Source of the DNA: Rhodothermales bacterium
Lineage (GTDB): Bacteria; Bacteroidota; Rhodothermia; Rhodothermales; Bin80
Direction: 5' to 3'
DNA: 49,544 bases
Assembly: GCA_028278205.1 (NCBI GenBank)
Contig: JANQES010000026.1
Location: 1-49,544 of the forward strand
Shown here piece by piece: positions 33,114-42,867 of the stretch. Both the position numbers and the translations under genes were made by a program. Within the stretch, counting starts at the first letter, position 1. Each line of letters starts with the position of its first letter. A model generated the notes under the pieces. The model had not been told where the DNA came from. It saw only the letters and a list, made by a program, of their open reading frames with translations, and did no database searches.

Positions 33114-35909
33114 CTACCACTTCAGCCGTGCCGAGACCGAGAGCGTGCGGGGTAGCAAGTAGCGTTGCTGGCGCGCGAGATCATCCGATTCAGGCAATTC
33201 AAGGAGGCTCATGTCGGCCACATTGTCTCGGTTGGTGACGTTGAGCACGTCTACGCGCAGTTGGAAGGCCGCCGGCCCGATAGGCTGGGTATACGCCACG
33301 CCGAGGTCGAGTTGTTGAAAGGAGGGGAGACGGTGATCTTCCGCGGTCGGATCGAGGAAGTCATACCCGTCGAAACTCAAACCTTGCGAGACGTCGGTGG
33401 CCAGGAAATCGTAATAGGCCTGGCGGAACCCCCAGATACGGCCCCACCCGCCGCGCCAGCGTGCCGAGGCGATGAAGTTTGGATGCGGCGTCCAATCGAC
33501 CGCGAATTCGAGGCGGTGCGGTTCGCTCCAGGGCACCGGCTCCATGCGCACCGAGTCGCGGTAGGCATAGTCCCGTTTGGCGATGTTGTACTCGTAGCGC
33601 GCCTGGGTGCGCAGCGTCCTGCCGTTGTGTTCGAGGATGAACGCGCTGCCGTAGGCATAGCCCTCGGCCTCCTCGATAAAGTCGTTCTGCGTGGTGATGG
33701 GGATGTCTTCGATGTCCTCGCTCTCCGGCTTGATCCAGAGCGCGGGATAGTCGATCCGGTAGAGACGCGGCTGAATCTTGTAGTACCCCTCGGTTCGAAA
33801 CATCCACCGCTCAGCGAATTGCAGCCCGACGTCGCCGGCCAGGTGATAGGCCTTCGGCGGCGGAAGGGTCTCATCGACAGGCATCCAGAATCGGGTGGAT
33901 GGGAAGAACGTGGTGGGGCTGATGGTGCTGATCTCGAACTGGTTGAGGAACTGGTAATAAATGCCCCCGGCGCCCCGTACGGATATCTTGGCCGACGGCC
34001 CTAGCGGCGCGGTGTAGCGGAGATCCAGGCGCGGCTCCGCGTAAAACGTAGCGCGCGAATCGAGGTAGGTCACCCGCCCGCCGCCGGTGACGGTCAACCG
34101 GGGGATGGCCGTCAGCTTCTCTTCGGCAAAAAAGATCATCCGCCAGGCCGATTCCTGGTGAAAGATGCTGCGGGAGAAGACATCGGTGATGGTGAAGCGA
34201 TGCCGGGAGTTGATCAACTCGAAGCCGGTATGAAGGATGCCGCCGGAGTGCGAGTAGTCCAGCGTCGATTCGAGGGCGCTTTCGCGGATGCGGTTGGCAT
34301 CTTCGGTCTCTATCAGGTCGAAGACCTGGCGCGCGCCGCTGAACACCGTGCGGACATTTTTTCGGTCGAGGGCGCTGTATTCGTGGTTGAGCCGGTAGAG
34401 GCTGCTGCGAAGCCGCGCAGCTACGAAGAGGTTGGCCGTAGGCAGGGCCGTCCATCGCACCTGTGCATTTTCATTGATCCAATCGTACTGGTCGAGGTTG
34501 GGGTTGCCGTTGTCATCCGTCGTGTCATCGAGCGAGGTAACGAGTCGCCGGGCGTTAAGCTGGTTGCCGCCCCGGTAATACGACCCGTGGAACATATGGG
34601 TATTCCTGAAGCGCAGGCGCCCGGCCAGATGCACGTCCTGGAAACTCATATCGGGGATGCCGGGCTTGGGCAGTTCCTGGAGTTGCCCCGTATACCGGTC
34701 GTAGGCGAGGCGGTTGAAGGCTTTCAGCGGGAAGAGCGAGGCGCGTAGCAGGAACGGATCCGGCTCGTTCCAGTGCAGCATCAGGTCGTCGATTTCGGAA
34801 CTGCGCAGGAACGACAGGGGGCCGTCCCAGACGCTCGTTCGGTAGGCCGCCATGAATTCGCCGTGTGTCTCTTCGGGTTGACCCACACTCAGATTCAACC
34901 GCATATTGAGACTCAGCGGATCGAGCTGCACGTCGAGCGGGTGGTTGTCTGTGTCGGTCACAGCGTGCTCGGCATGGATGACGCCGGCCAGATAACTGCC
35001 CTTCGAGGCCGAGAAACCAGCTTTATCGACGGTGATGCGGCTGATGGCGAACGGGTTGAAGGCGCCTACCAATCCGAAGAGATGGACCGGCTCGAAGATG
35101 AGGCCGCCGTCGAGGAGGAACTGATGTTCGCCCCGGTCGCCGCCCTGGATGTGGACCTCAGACATGGCATCGCCCACCCGCACGCCCGGCAAGACGTTCA
35201 TGTTGTGGATCAGATCGGCCACCCCCATGCCGCTGACCTTGCTGACGGCGTCTTCACTGAGCATATTCAAGGGCAGCGGCGCGTCGAACTCATGATTACT
35301 ATCGACGATGACGGGTTCATACATGTGCGGCTCGATCCTCAATTCGACGAGGATGTCGCTGTGTTTCCCCGGTTCAATGTCCACCTGTACGGCTTTAGAG
35401 GCATAGCCGACGTGGGATACAAGCAGGTCGTAATGACCAGGAGGAAGGGCGTCAAGGGTGAACAGGCCGGACGTGTTCGTGGCAGCGCCTCGAAAGCCAT
35501 CTCTGATTCGGATGTGCGCTCTGGCCAGTGGATTGCCCTGTGCCTGATCGAGGATATAGCCGGAGAGCGAGCCGGGGCGTACCGGAGCGGCATTACGCTT
35601 GAGCGAGAGGGTACCGCTCGAAAGGCGGTGCAAAGAAAGGCCTGTACCCTGAAGCAGCGCCCGCAGGTCTGCTTCGGGAGAGTTACGCTCCGGCCCGACC
35701 CAGCGGGTCCACCGACCGTCGAGCAACGCGGCGTCGTAGGACAGATCTCTGCCCCAGACATCTTGCCACTTGACGATGGCTTCGTGGAGCGCCAGTAAAT
35801 CGTCGTCGGCTGGGGGCTCGGTTTGCGCAGAAGCAACGTGTGGAGCCACCAACGCCACGAGGCCGCCTACGGCCATGCAAATCAGCAACCTTCGTAAAAA
35901 AACAAACAT
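33114..35909 (-). CDS. TonB-dependent outer-membrane receptor with N-terminal STN signalling domain
   Basis: A protein of about 931 residues. Signal peptide, then an STN (secretin/TonB short N-terminal) domain around residues 50-110 (LLQGTGLSLHRLSSGTLSL), a carboxypeptidase-regulatory-like domain (LSGYILDQAQGNPLARAHI to VGYASKAVQVDI), a plug (VIDSNHEFDAPLPLN, PGVRVGDAMSEVHIQGGDRG), and a beta-barrel ending ARLKW. The STN domain marks a transducing receptor of the FecA type, which signals through FecR to an ECF sigma factor; both are encoded just upstream. The ligand could be a siderophore or another large nutrient. ATG 35909 starts the signal peptide. Confidence 0.88.
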   Translation of the reverse strand: MFVFLRRLLICMAVGGLVALVAPHVASAQTEPPADDDLLALHEAIVKWQDVWGRDLSYDAALLDGRWTRWVGPERNSPEADLRALLQGTGLSLHRLSSGTLSLKRNAAPVRPGSLSGYILDQAQGNPLARAHIRIRDGFRGAATNTSGLFTLDALPPGHYDLLVSHVGYASKAVQVDIEPGKHSDILVELRIEPHMYEPVIVDSNHEFDAPLPLNMLSEDAVSKVSGMGVADLIHNMNVLPGVRVGDAMSEVHIQGGDRGEHQFLLDGGLIFEPVHLFGLVGAFNPFAISRITVDKAGFSASKGSYLAGVIHAEHAVTDTDNHPLDVQLDPLSLNMRLNLSVGQPEETHGEFMAAYRTSVWDGPLSFLRSSEIDDLMLHWNEPDPFLLRASLFPLKAFNRLAYDRYTGQLQELPKPGIPDMSFQDVHLAGRLRFRNTHMFHGSYYRGGNQLNARRLVTSLDDTTDDNGNPNLDQYDWINENAQVRWTALPTANLFVAARLRSSLYRLNHEYSALDRKNVRTVFSGARQVFDLIETEDANRIRESALESTLDYSHSGGILHTGFELINSRHRFTITDVFSRSIFHQESAWRMIFFAEEKLTAIPRLTVTGGGRVTYLDSRATFYAEPRLDLRYTAPLGPSAKISVRGAGGIYYQFLNQFEISTISPTTFFPSTRFWMPVDETLPPPKAYHLAGDVGLQFAERWMFRTEGYYKIQPRLYRIDYPALWIKPESEDIEDIPITTQNDFIEEAEGYAYGSAFILEHNGRTLRTQARYEYNIAKRDYAYRDSVRMEPVPWSEPHRLEFAVDWTPHPNFIASARWRGGWGRIWGFRQAYYDFLATDVSQGLSFDGYDFLDPTAEDHRLPSFQQLDLGVAYTQPIGPAAFQLRVDVLNVTNRDNVADMSLLELPESDDLARQQRYLLPRTLSVSARLKW

Positions 35910-35986
35910 ACGAAAAGAGCCTTGTCCGGGAGGAGCACTACTACACCCGGACAAGGCTCTTCAGGGCTGCTAACGGCGCGACGCCT

Positions 35987-37195
35987 CTACTCCGCAGCAG
36001 CTTCAGTAATCTCGTAGCCCCCCGGGACAGTGCGGTACTGACAGTGCTTCAACTCACAAATATCGCGAATGATCTCTTCGGCGCCAAGGGGATTATCTTT
36101 CAATACACCGTAATCCAGGCTCAACAGACTATTTGACGAAACTTTAATACGCACGTCGAAGCGGCGTTCTAGCTCATTAATGACAGTGCCGACGGTGTGT
36201 TTGGAGTACTTGAAGCCTCCGGAACGCCAGGAAAGGGCGTTCTGGGTATTGACGCTGTCGAGGACCATCGCCATCGGGGCGCTGGCTTCACGGTCCAACC
36301 GGGCTGCGTCTCCGGCTTCGAGGATGAGGGCCTGCGCCGGGTCGCGGCGCGGGGCGAAGCGCACAGTGCCTTCAGCGACCACCACTTCGGTGGCTGCGTC
36401 GAAGTCCGACGGCCAGGCGCGCACGTTGAATTGGGTGCCGAGCACCGTCACGGCGCTGTTGAACGTCTGCACGCTGAACGATTCGTCCTGTTTGGTTACG
36501 TCCAGGAAGACTTCGCCCCGAACCAGTTTGATGCGGCGCGTTTCGTCGCCGAAGGACGAGGCATAGCTGATCCGGGTGCCGCTGTTGAGCGTCACGGTCG
36601 AGCCGTCGGGGAGGGTGTGCGTGAACTGTTCGCCGTAGGGCGCCTCGATACGGATGGGTTGATTGGTAAAGACAAGGCCGACGGCCACCAGCAAGACGAT
36701 GCAGGCTGCCGCTGCCACCCACCGCAGCGTCTGCGGCTTGACGAGGCGCAAGGGGGGTTTGACGAGGCGGAGTGGGGACTTCGAAAGGGCGCCGGCTTCT
36801 TGCTCAAGCGCGGCTTCCAGATTGTGCCGGATCTCGGTGCCTAAAGCGCAGAAAGTAGCGTCGCCCGGCTCCTGGCCGCGGTAATGACCGGCAACGGCCC
36901 AGGCCTCGGCGAGGCCGGCGCGTTCTTCATCGCTTTCGTGCTTCAGGGCTTCGGCCAGTTCCGGGGGAAGCTGGTGCTGGTTCTGAAGCGCGGCTTCCAG
37001 GTTCTGCCAGATCTCTTTGCCTAAGGCGCGGAAGGTCGCGTCGTCCGGCTCCTGATCGAGATATCTCCCGGCCAGGAGCCAGGCCTCAGCGAGGCCGGCG
37101 CGTTCCTCATCGCTTTCGTGGTTCAGGGCAGCGGCAACGTCTGGGGGAAGCTGGTAGCGATGTTTGGGGTCAGTGTGTCGGGTTGGGTTAGTCAT
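35987..37195 (-). CDS. FecR-family anti-sigma factor with duplicated N-terminal domain
   Basis: A 402-residue transmembrane anti-sigma factor. The N-terminal cytoplasmic part is a tandem duplication with a period of exactly 60 residues (15-74 and 75-134), each holding LPPxxAxAL, HESDEERAGLAEAW and LEAALxxQ. A second, seven-residue duplication (PLRLVKP twice) follows at 141-154. One membrane segment lies at 156-176. The periplasmic FecR domain (PYGEQFTHTLPDGSTVTLNS to VLGTQFNVRAW) and a C-terminal STN-like domain (FDVRIKVSSNSLLSLDYG) complete it. It overlaps the sigma factor gene by four bases. It should hold that sigma factor until the receptor signals. Confidence 0.9.
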   Translation of the reverse strand: MTNPTRHTDPKHRYQLPPDVAAALNHESDEERAGLAEAWLLAGRYLDQEPDDATFRALGKEIWQNLEAALQNQHQLPPELAEALKHESDEERAGLAEAWAVAGHYRGQEPGDATFCALGTEIRHNLEAALEQEAGALSKSPLRLVKPPLRLVKPQTLRWVAAAACIVLLVAVGLVFTNQPIRIEAPYGEQFTHTLPDGSTVTLNSGTRISYASSFGDETRRIKLVRGEVFLDVTKQDESFSVQTFNSAVTVLGTQFNVRAWPSDFDAATEVVVAEGTVRFAPRRDPAQALILEAGDAARLDREASAPMAMVLDSVNTQNALSWRSGGFKYSKHTVGTVINELERRFDVRIKVSSNSLLSLDYGVLKDNPLGAEEIIRDICELKHCQYRTVPGGYEITEAAAE

Positions 37196-37782
37196 ACGGG
37201 GCGGTCGGCTTGCAGCGCACCCAGGCGATTACGCAGATCCTTCAACGCCAGCACGATATGGGTATTGACCGTGCGCGGCGTCAGGTTCATCACCTGAGCG
37301 ATTTCTTCATGACTAAGCCCTTCAAAGCGGCTTAGCATAAACGCCTCACGGCGTCTATCCGGCATCTGCTCGATAAACAGCCGCAGCCGTTCGTCGAGCA
37401 TCGACGCCTCGACTTGCTGATCGGCAGCGGGTGCCTGATCGTACAAATCGTGTTCCGGAAAAGCGCCGTTGGTATGTTGCGCGGCACGTTTGTGGTTGAG
37501 CGCGAGGTTACGCACCATCGTATACAGGAGCGCTTTGAGCGACCGTTTCGGATCCACGTTGATGCGGATCTGCCACAGCTTCAAGAACGCATCCTGCACG
37601 ATGTCGCGGGCAGCCTCTTGCTCGCCGGTGAAGCGCCAGGCGTAGCGCAAAAGCGCCACATGCATTGCCTCGAACAACTCCGAAAAGGCGCGTTGATCGG
37701 AGGACTGCAACCGCTCACTCCAGCGGATAAACGACTCGTCCGTGGGCAAGGACGCTCCCTCATGTGCCGGTGGGTTCAACAT
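37192..37782 (-). CDS. ECF RNA polymerase sigma factor (FecI-like)
   Basis: A 196-residue extracytoplasmic-function sigma factor. Region 2 includes ELFEAMHVALLRYAWRFTGE and DIVQDAFLKLW; region 4 includes MPDRRREAFMLSRFEGLSHEEIAQVMNLTPRTVNTHI with a clear helix-turn-helix. Its position before fecR and the receptor matches FecI-type iron-uptake control. ATG 37782 (MLNPPAHEG) is preferred over an earlier in-frame start at 37878 because the extra residues do not fit the family. It overlaps fecR, so the two are translationally coupled. Confidence 0.92.
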   Translation of the reverse strand: MLNPPAHEGASLPTDESFIRWSERLQSSDQRAFSELFEAMHVALLRYAWRFTGEQEAARDIVQDAFLKLWQIRINVDPKRSLKALLYTMVRNLALNHKRAAQHTNGAFPEHDLYDQAPAADQQVEASMLDERLRLFIEQMPDRRREAFMLSRFEGLSHEEIAQVMNLTPRTVNTHIVLALKDLRNRLGALQADRPV

Positions 37783-38007
37783 GCTAACTTCGCTTTTAAT
37801 ACACGCATCATGAGAACAATGATGAATGGCCGTCAAAAAAAGAAAGCCCTCCTCAATGCTCTCACCCGAATTTAACAAACGACGCCGCCTGCCTACCGCC
37901 TGAGACAGCCCCGCTTTTCGGGCATCGTCTGTTGTACGCTACAGAGAAGGTGTTGTTTAAACCGCTCCATATTTGATAATGCGCAATGGGGATTGAAAGT
38001 GGAACAT

Positions 38008-38075
38008 CAGGAAAGGCGTACTTCGTAATGCGTTTTTCAGCACCTCTGCGCAGTACGAAATACGAAGTACGGCAT
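38008..38075. repeat. Short-word inverted repeat (TACTTCGTA family)
   Basis: GCGTACTTCGTAATGCG (near 38016) pairs with the run CAGTACGAAATACGAAGTAC (38051-38070). Less regular than the others. It lies between the sigma factor promoter region and the stop of the ZIP transporter gene. Confidence 0.5.
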
Positions 38076-38894
<819 letters not shown>

Positions 38895-39056
38895 TTTAGA
38901 TTTTGGATTTTGGATTTTAGATTTTGGATTGAGTGCTTGTCTTTCCGTTTAAAACAAACAAATAAGCCACGCCTTTGTCGACCGGCGCGGCTTATTCGTT
39001 TATTGAGGATCGAGGAAAATAACAATCCAAAACCCAAAATCTAAAACCCAAAATCA
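38895..39056. repeat. Heptad-word inverted repeat (GATTTTGGATT family), copy 3
   Basis: Left arm: TTAGATT, TTGGATT, TTGGATT, TTAGATT, TTGGATT. Right arm: CAATCCAAAACCCAAAATCT then AAAACCCAAAATC. The loop contains a second hairpin, AATAAGCC-A-CGCC...GGCG-C-GGCTTATT, which could be a terminator. The arms reach the ZIP start codon and the NupC stop. Confidence 0.75.
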
Positions 39057-40412
39057 TCAAACCGCCAGCACGCCGGCAATCGTCGCGGTCATCATGTTGG
39101 CCAGGGTGCCGGCGAGGACGGCTTTGAGGCCGAGTTGGGCCAGTTCGGATTTGCGGGACGGCGCCAGCGGGCCGATGCCGCCGATCTGGATGGCAATCGA
39201 GGAAAAGTTGGCGAAGCCGCACAGGGCAAACGTGGACATCACGACCGTTTTTTGCGTGAGCGAGCCGTCGCTGATGTTACCGGCCAGTTGGAGATAGGCG
39301 ACGAATTCGTTTGCCACCACCTTGATGCCGATCAGCGAACCGAACTGCGTGGCGTCTTCCCAGGGCACGCCGATGAGCCAGGCAAGCGGGGCAAAGATCC
39401 AGCCCAGGAGCGTCTCAAGCGAGAGTTCGGCATCGAAAAAACCGGCGCCCCAGCCCAGGATGTAGTTGAGCATGGCAATCAGTGCCAGAAAAGCAATCAG
39501 CATCGCCGCGACGTTGAGCGACAGCTTGAGCCCATCGCCGGCTCCGACGGCGGCGGCATCGATCACGTTTTTGGAGGTCTTTTCGACGTTTGCGCTGATC
39601 ATACCGCTCGTTTCCGGCTGGCCGATTTCGGGGATGAGGATCTTCGCCAGGATCAGGGCCGCCGGCGCGGCCATCAGGCTGGCCCCCAGCAGGTGTTCGG
39701 CAAACCGAAGCTGGGCCACTTCTATTTCTAATCCCTGCACCGCCGCAAACGGGCCGCCGAGAAAGACGATGTAGGCGGCCATCACTCCGCCGGCAATCGT
39801 CGCCATGCCGCCTGTCATGACGGCCATCAACTCGGAGTGGGTCATCCGGTCGAGGTAGGGCCGGACGACCAGGGGCGCTTCGGTCTGGCCGACGAAGATG
39901 TTGGCCGTCACCGAGAGGGACTCGGCCCCGCTCGTACCCAGAAAGCGGCTCACCAGCCAGGCCATGCCCTGCACGATGCGCTGCATCACGCCCAGGTGGT
40001 AGAGAATGGCCATCAACGAGCCGAAGAAGATGATCGTCGGCAGCACCTGGAAGGCAAAAAGGTTGCCCCAACTCTGTCCGGTTACCACCGGGGTGCCGGG
40101 GGCCACGTTGCCCGAAGGCGGAACGGCCAGATCCCCAAAGACGAACTGCGCCCCCGCCGTGGTGAAGTTGAGCACCAGCACAAAAAAGGAACTGATCCAC
40201 GAAAAGAATGCCTTCGGCCAGCCCAACGGCCCGAAGAATTCACCCATCTCCGAGCCTTTGAGAATAAGCACCGCCAGCACGATCTGGAGCAACAACCCGG
40301 CCCCGACCATCCGCCAGTTGATCTTGCGACGGTTGTTCGAAAAAAGCACCGCAATGCCGATGATGACGACGAGCCCCAGCAAACCGCGCAGCAAACTGAC
40401 GAGAAAGTCCAT
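39057..40412 (-). CDS. nupC: NupC/CNT family nucleoside transporter
   Basis: A 451-residue concentrative nucleoside transporter. Family motifs: GQSWGNLFAFQVLPTIIFFG, TANIFVGQTEAPLVVRPYL, MTGGMATIAGGVMAAYI and ALCGFANFSSIAIQIGG, spread over about ten membrane segments and re-entrant loops. It imports nucleosides with a sodium or proton gradient. With uridine kinase elsewhere in the window, salvage of pyrimidine nucleosides is supported. Length is slightly over the usual 400 because of an extended N-terminal half. Confidence 0.92.
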   Translation of the reverse strand: MDFLVSLLRGLLGLVVIIGIAVLFSNNRRKINWRMVGAGLLLQIVLAVLILKGSEMGEFFGPLGWPKAFFSWISSFFVLVLNFTTAGAQFVFGDLAVPPSGNVAPGTPVVTGQSWGNLFAFQVLPTIIFFGSLMAILYHLGVMQRIVQGMAWLVSRFLGTSGAESLSVTANIFVGQTEAPLVVRPYLDRMTHSELMAVMTGGMATIAGGVMAAYIVFLGGPFAAVQGLEIEVAQLRFAEHLLGASLMAAPAALILAKILIPEIGQPETSGMISANVEKTSKNVIDAAAVGAGDGLKLSLNVAAMLIAFLALIAMLNYILGWGAGFFDAELSLETLLGWIFAPLAWLIGVPWEDATQFGSLIGIKVVANEFVAYLQLAGNISDGSLTQKTVVMSTFALCGFANFSSIAIQIGGIGPLAPSRKSELAQLGLKAVLAGTLANMMTATIAGVLAV

Positions 40413-40470
40413 GATCGTATCCGGATCCGACGTGATGAGCGAGAAGACGGGGGAATATACGGTTTATTGG

Positions 40471-40543
40471 TTTCTGGTTTCAGGTTCAAAGTTCAAGGTT
40501 CGTATATGAGAAATTTTGAACCTTGAACTTTGAACCTGAAACT
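40471..40543. repeat. Heptad-word inverted repeat (GGTTCAA family)
   Basis: Left arm: GGTTTCA, GGTTCAA, AGTTCAA, GGTTC. Right arm: TTTGAAC, CTTGAAC, TTTGAAC, CTGAAAC. Loop about ten bases. The right arm reaches the stop codon of the M1 peptidase gene. Confidence 0.75.
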
Positions 40544-42503
40544 ACCCTTTCGGCTTCGGTGGCGTCCTCGCGGCGTCCCAGGTGTTGTTGGCGCGGTTGA
40601 TGTCTGGCAGCAGGCCGTCCGGGTCGAGGGTGATGCCGGTGAGGTCGGCGCGGCCCAGGCGGAAGCGGTGCGCGTCGCTCGTGGCGAAAGCTTCGACGGG
40701 GATGCGGCGGCGTTCGGTGGCGCCGTCGGCGTAGCGAAGTTCAAGGACGACAGGCATCAACAAACCTTCCTGGTGGGCGACTTCGACGACGACGCCTTCG
40801 TCTTCGGCGGTGACGCCGGCTACGGCCTGATCGAGCTTGTCGGTGCTGAAGAACCAGCCGCGCCAGAACCAGGCCAGGTCTTCGCCCGCCACGTCTTCGA
40901 TGGTGCGGAAGAAGTCGGCGGGTTGCGGGTGTTTGTAGGCCCATCGTTCGATGTATTCGCGAAACGCCTGGTCGAAGCGTTCGGGGCCGAGGATGTATTC
41001 GCGCAGCACAATCAGCCCTGCGCCCGGCTTGCGATAGGCCAGAAAACCCCGTCCTTCGCCGCGCAGGTGGTCCGGGTAGGTGAAAATGGGCTGATCGGCG
41101 ATAGGTTCTTGCATGCGCCCGGCGATGGTTTCGGGGGCGGTGCGGATGCTGCGCTGCGCCGCATCGCCGTAGAAAGCGCGGTTCGAATAGTAGTTGATGA
41201 ACGTGTTGAAGCCCTCGTCCATCCACGCGTGCCGCCGCTCGTCGTTGCCGACGATCATCGGGAACCACGTGTGGCCGAATTCATGATCGGTCACGCCGAA
41301 GAGCCGCTGATCGCGGGCGCGCACCGAGCAAAAGACGATGCCCGGATATTCCATCCCCCCGACCACCCCCGCCACGTTGACGGCCACGGGGTACGGATAG
41401 CGAAACCACGTCTCGGAGTAATGCTTGATGGTGTGCCGCAGGTACTGCGACGACGCCTCCCAGCCGATCTCGCCGCCCGTGCCGATGCCTTCCTCCGGAT
41501 ACGCCGACATCAACAGCGTGCCGTCCCACCCGGCAGCGTCGATGATGAACGCCTGCGAGGCGGCCCAGGCAAAATCGCGCACGTCCTCGGCGTGAAAAAT
41601 CCACCGAACCATCTCGCCGGTCACAGGCCGCGATTCCGGCGTGCCCACCTCATCGCGGCTGATGATAGCGATGGTTTCGTCGCTGCGGCGGGCCTGGGCC
41701 ATGCGTTGAATCTGCTCGTCGGTCCACACCTCGGTGTCGTTTTGAAGCTCGCCCGTGGCCACCACCACGAAGTCGCGCGGCACCGTGATTTCGACGTCGA
41801 AGGTGCCGAATTCGAGATAAAACTCGCCCTGTCCGAGATACGGCATCGGGTTCCAGCCGTTGACGTCGTCGTAGACGAAGAGGCGCGGGTACCACTGGGC
41901 GAATTCGTAGACGGTGCCCCTGGCTACGTCGAGGCGGCCCATCCGGTCGGCGCCGTATTCGGGGACGGTGAAGGCAAAATCGATCTCGATCTCAATGGTC
42001 GAGCCGCCGGGCAGCATGGGGCGGTCGAGGTCGATGCGCAGGCGGGTGTCGTCGATGAGATAGGACGCCGCCGTCCGGGCGTCGCCGCGCACGAGATCGA
42101 CGCGCGCGATGTCGAAGCCGCCGCCGTCGAAGAAGCCGGACCAGCGTGAATTGGTTGGCTGGAGCATCGCGCCCCGGCTGTCCGAGGCGAAGAGGTTCTG
42201 ATCGAGTTGGAGCCAGAGGTAGTCGAGGGTGTGCGGGCTGTTGTTGGTGTAGATGATGGTTTCGGTGCCCGTCAGCCGATGCGTGGCCGGGTCGAGCGTG
42301 GCCTCGATGCGATAGTCGGCGCGTTGTTGCCAGTAGTCCGGGCCGGGTTCGCCGGAGGCCGTGCGGTTCATATCGGCCTGCGGCAGATCGAGGGGGGCGA
42401 ACGTGGCGAGGTTGTGCGCGGGCTCGCCGGCTTGCTGGGCTGCTGCCGGGATTGCGAGGAGGGCGAGGAGGAGGACCGGGAAAAGGCGGATGCGGGCGTT
42501 CAT
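40542..42503 (-). CDS. M1 family metallopeptidase, secreted
   Basis: A 653-residue zinc peptidase with a signal peptide (LFPVLLLALLAIPAAAQQ). An N-terminal beta-domain is followed by the catalytic domain: substrate motif GMEYPG (383-388) in place of GAMEN, and zinc site HEFGHTWFPM (His407, Glu408, His411) with Glu430 in MDEGFNTFI. These variants mark a Bacteroidota-type M1 branch that probably works in the periplasm or outside the cell. ATG 42503 starts the signal; the longer frame to 42698 would run through a repeat element. It is the second M1 peptidase here, distinct from that at 26599. Confidence 0.9.
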   Translation of the reverse strand: MNARIRLFPVLLLALLAIPAAAQQAGEPAHNLATFAPLDLPQADMNRTASGEPGPDYWQQRADYRIEATLDPATHRLTGTETIIYTNNSPHTLDYLWLQLDQNLFASDSRGAMLQPTNSRWSGFFDGGGFDIARVDLVRGDARTAASYLIDDTRLRIDLDRPMLPGGSTIEIEIDFAFTVPEYGADRMGRLDVARGTVYEFAQWYPRLFVYDDVNGWNPMPYLGQGEFYLEFGTFDVEITVPRDFVVVATGELQNDTEVWTDEQIQRMAQARRSDETIAIISRDEVGTPESRPVTGEMVRWIFHAEDVRDFAWAASQAFIIDAAGWDGTLLMSAYPEEGIGTGGEIGWEASSQYLRHTIKHYSETWFRYPYPVAVNVAGVVGGMEYPGIVFCSVRARDQRLFGVTDHEFGHTWFPMIVGNDERRHAWMDEGFNTFINYYSNRAFYGDAAQRSIRTAPETIAGRMQEPIADQPIFTYPDHLRGEGRGFLAYRKPGAGLIVLREYILGPERFDQAFREYIERWAYKHPQPADFFRTIEDVAGEDLAWFWRGWFFSTDKLDQAVAGVTAEDEGVVVEVAHQEGLLMPVVLELRYADGATERRRIPVEAFATSDAHRFRLGRADLTGITLDPDGLLPDINRANNTWDAARTPPKPKG

Positions 42504-42555
42504 GCGACGAGGGGTAGTTGCGTTCTTCGATTTGTTGCTTGCCTGAGCGTTCCAT

Positions 42556-42677
42556 AACACACCCCGCCCCTCCTTCGTCGGGGCACCCCTCTCAAGAAGG
42601 GACTTTTTTCGGTTGCGCTTTGATGCAGGAAATCCCCTCTTGAGAGGGGTGCCGAGCACAGCGAGGCGGGGTGTGTT
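42556..42677. repeat. REP-like interspersed palindrome
   Basis: AACACACCCCGCC at the left end pairs with GGCGGGGTGTGTT at the right, and internally GGCACCCCTCTCAAGA pairs with TCTTGAGAGGGGTGCC. Nested palindromes of this kind are typical of interspersed REP/BIME-style elements. The remaining 42678-42867 shows only a small hairpin (ACCCGCC...GGCGGGT near 42718) and no gene. Confidence 0.65.
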
Positions 42678-42867
42678 CGCAAGGCTGAGTGCAAGCATTT
42701 TCGCCGAGGGCTTAACCGACCCGCCTACACAGGCGGGTGCAGCCGAGGGATGGAAAGAAATTACTATTCATCCCGGATAAAAATCAGTCTAAATCCGTAT
42801 CATCGATGCCAATCCGCGTTGCTCCTTTTCATGCGCGGAGCGATGAACCTCGAACAGCTCAACCTGA

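Noticed and set aside
40530..42149. A 539-codon open frame on the + strand opposite the M1 peptidase gene
   Set aside because: It has Ala/Gly/Arg/Val-biased sequence with no family likeness and exactly shadows the peptidase; high GC makes such antisense frames common. The minus-strand gene has complete zinc motifs.
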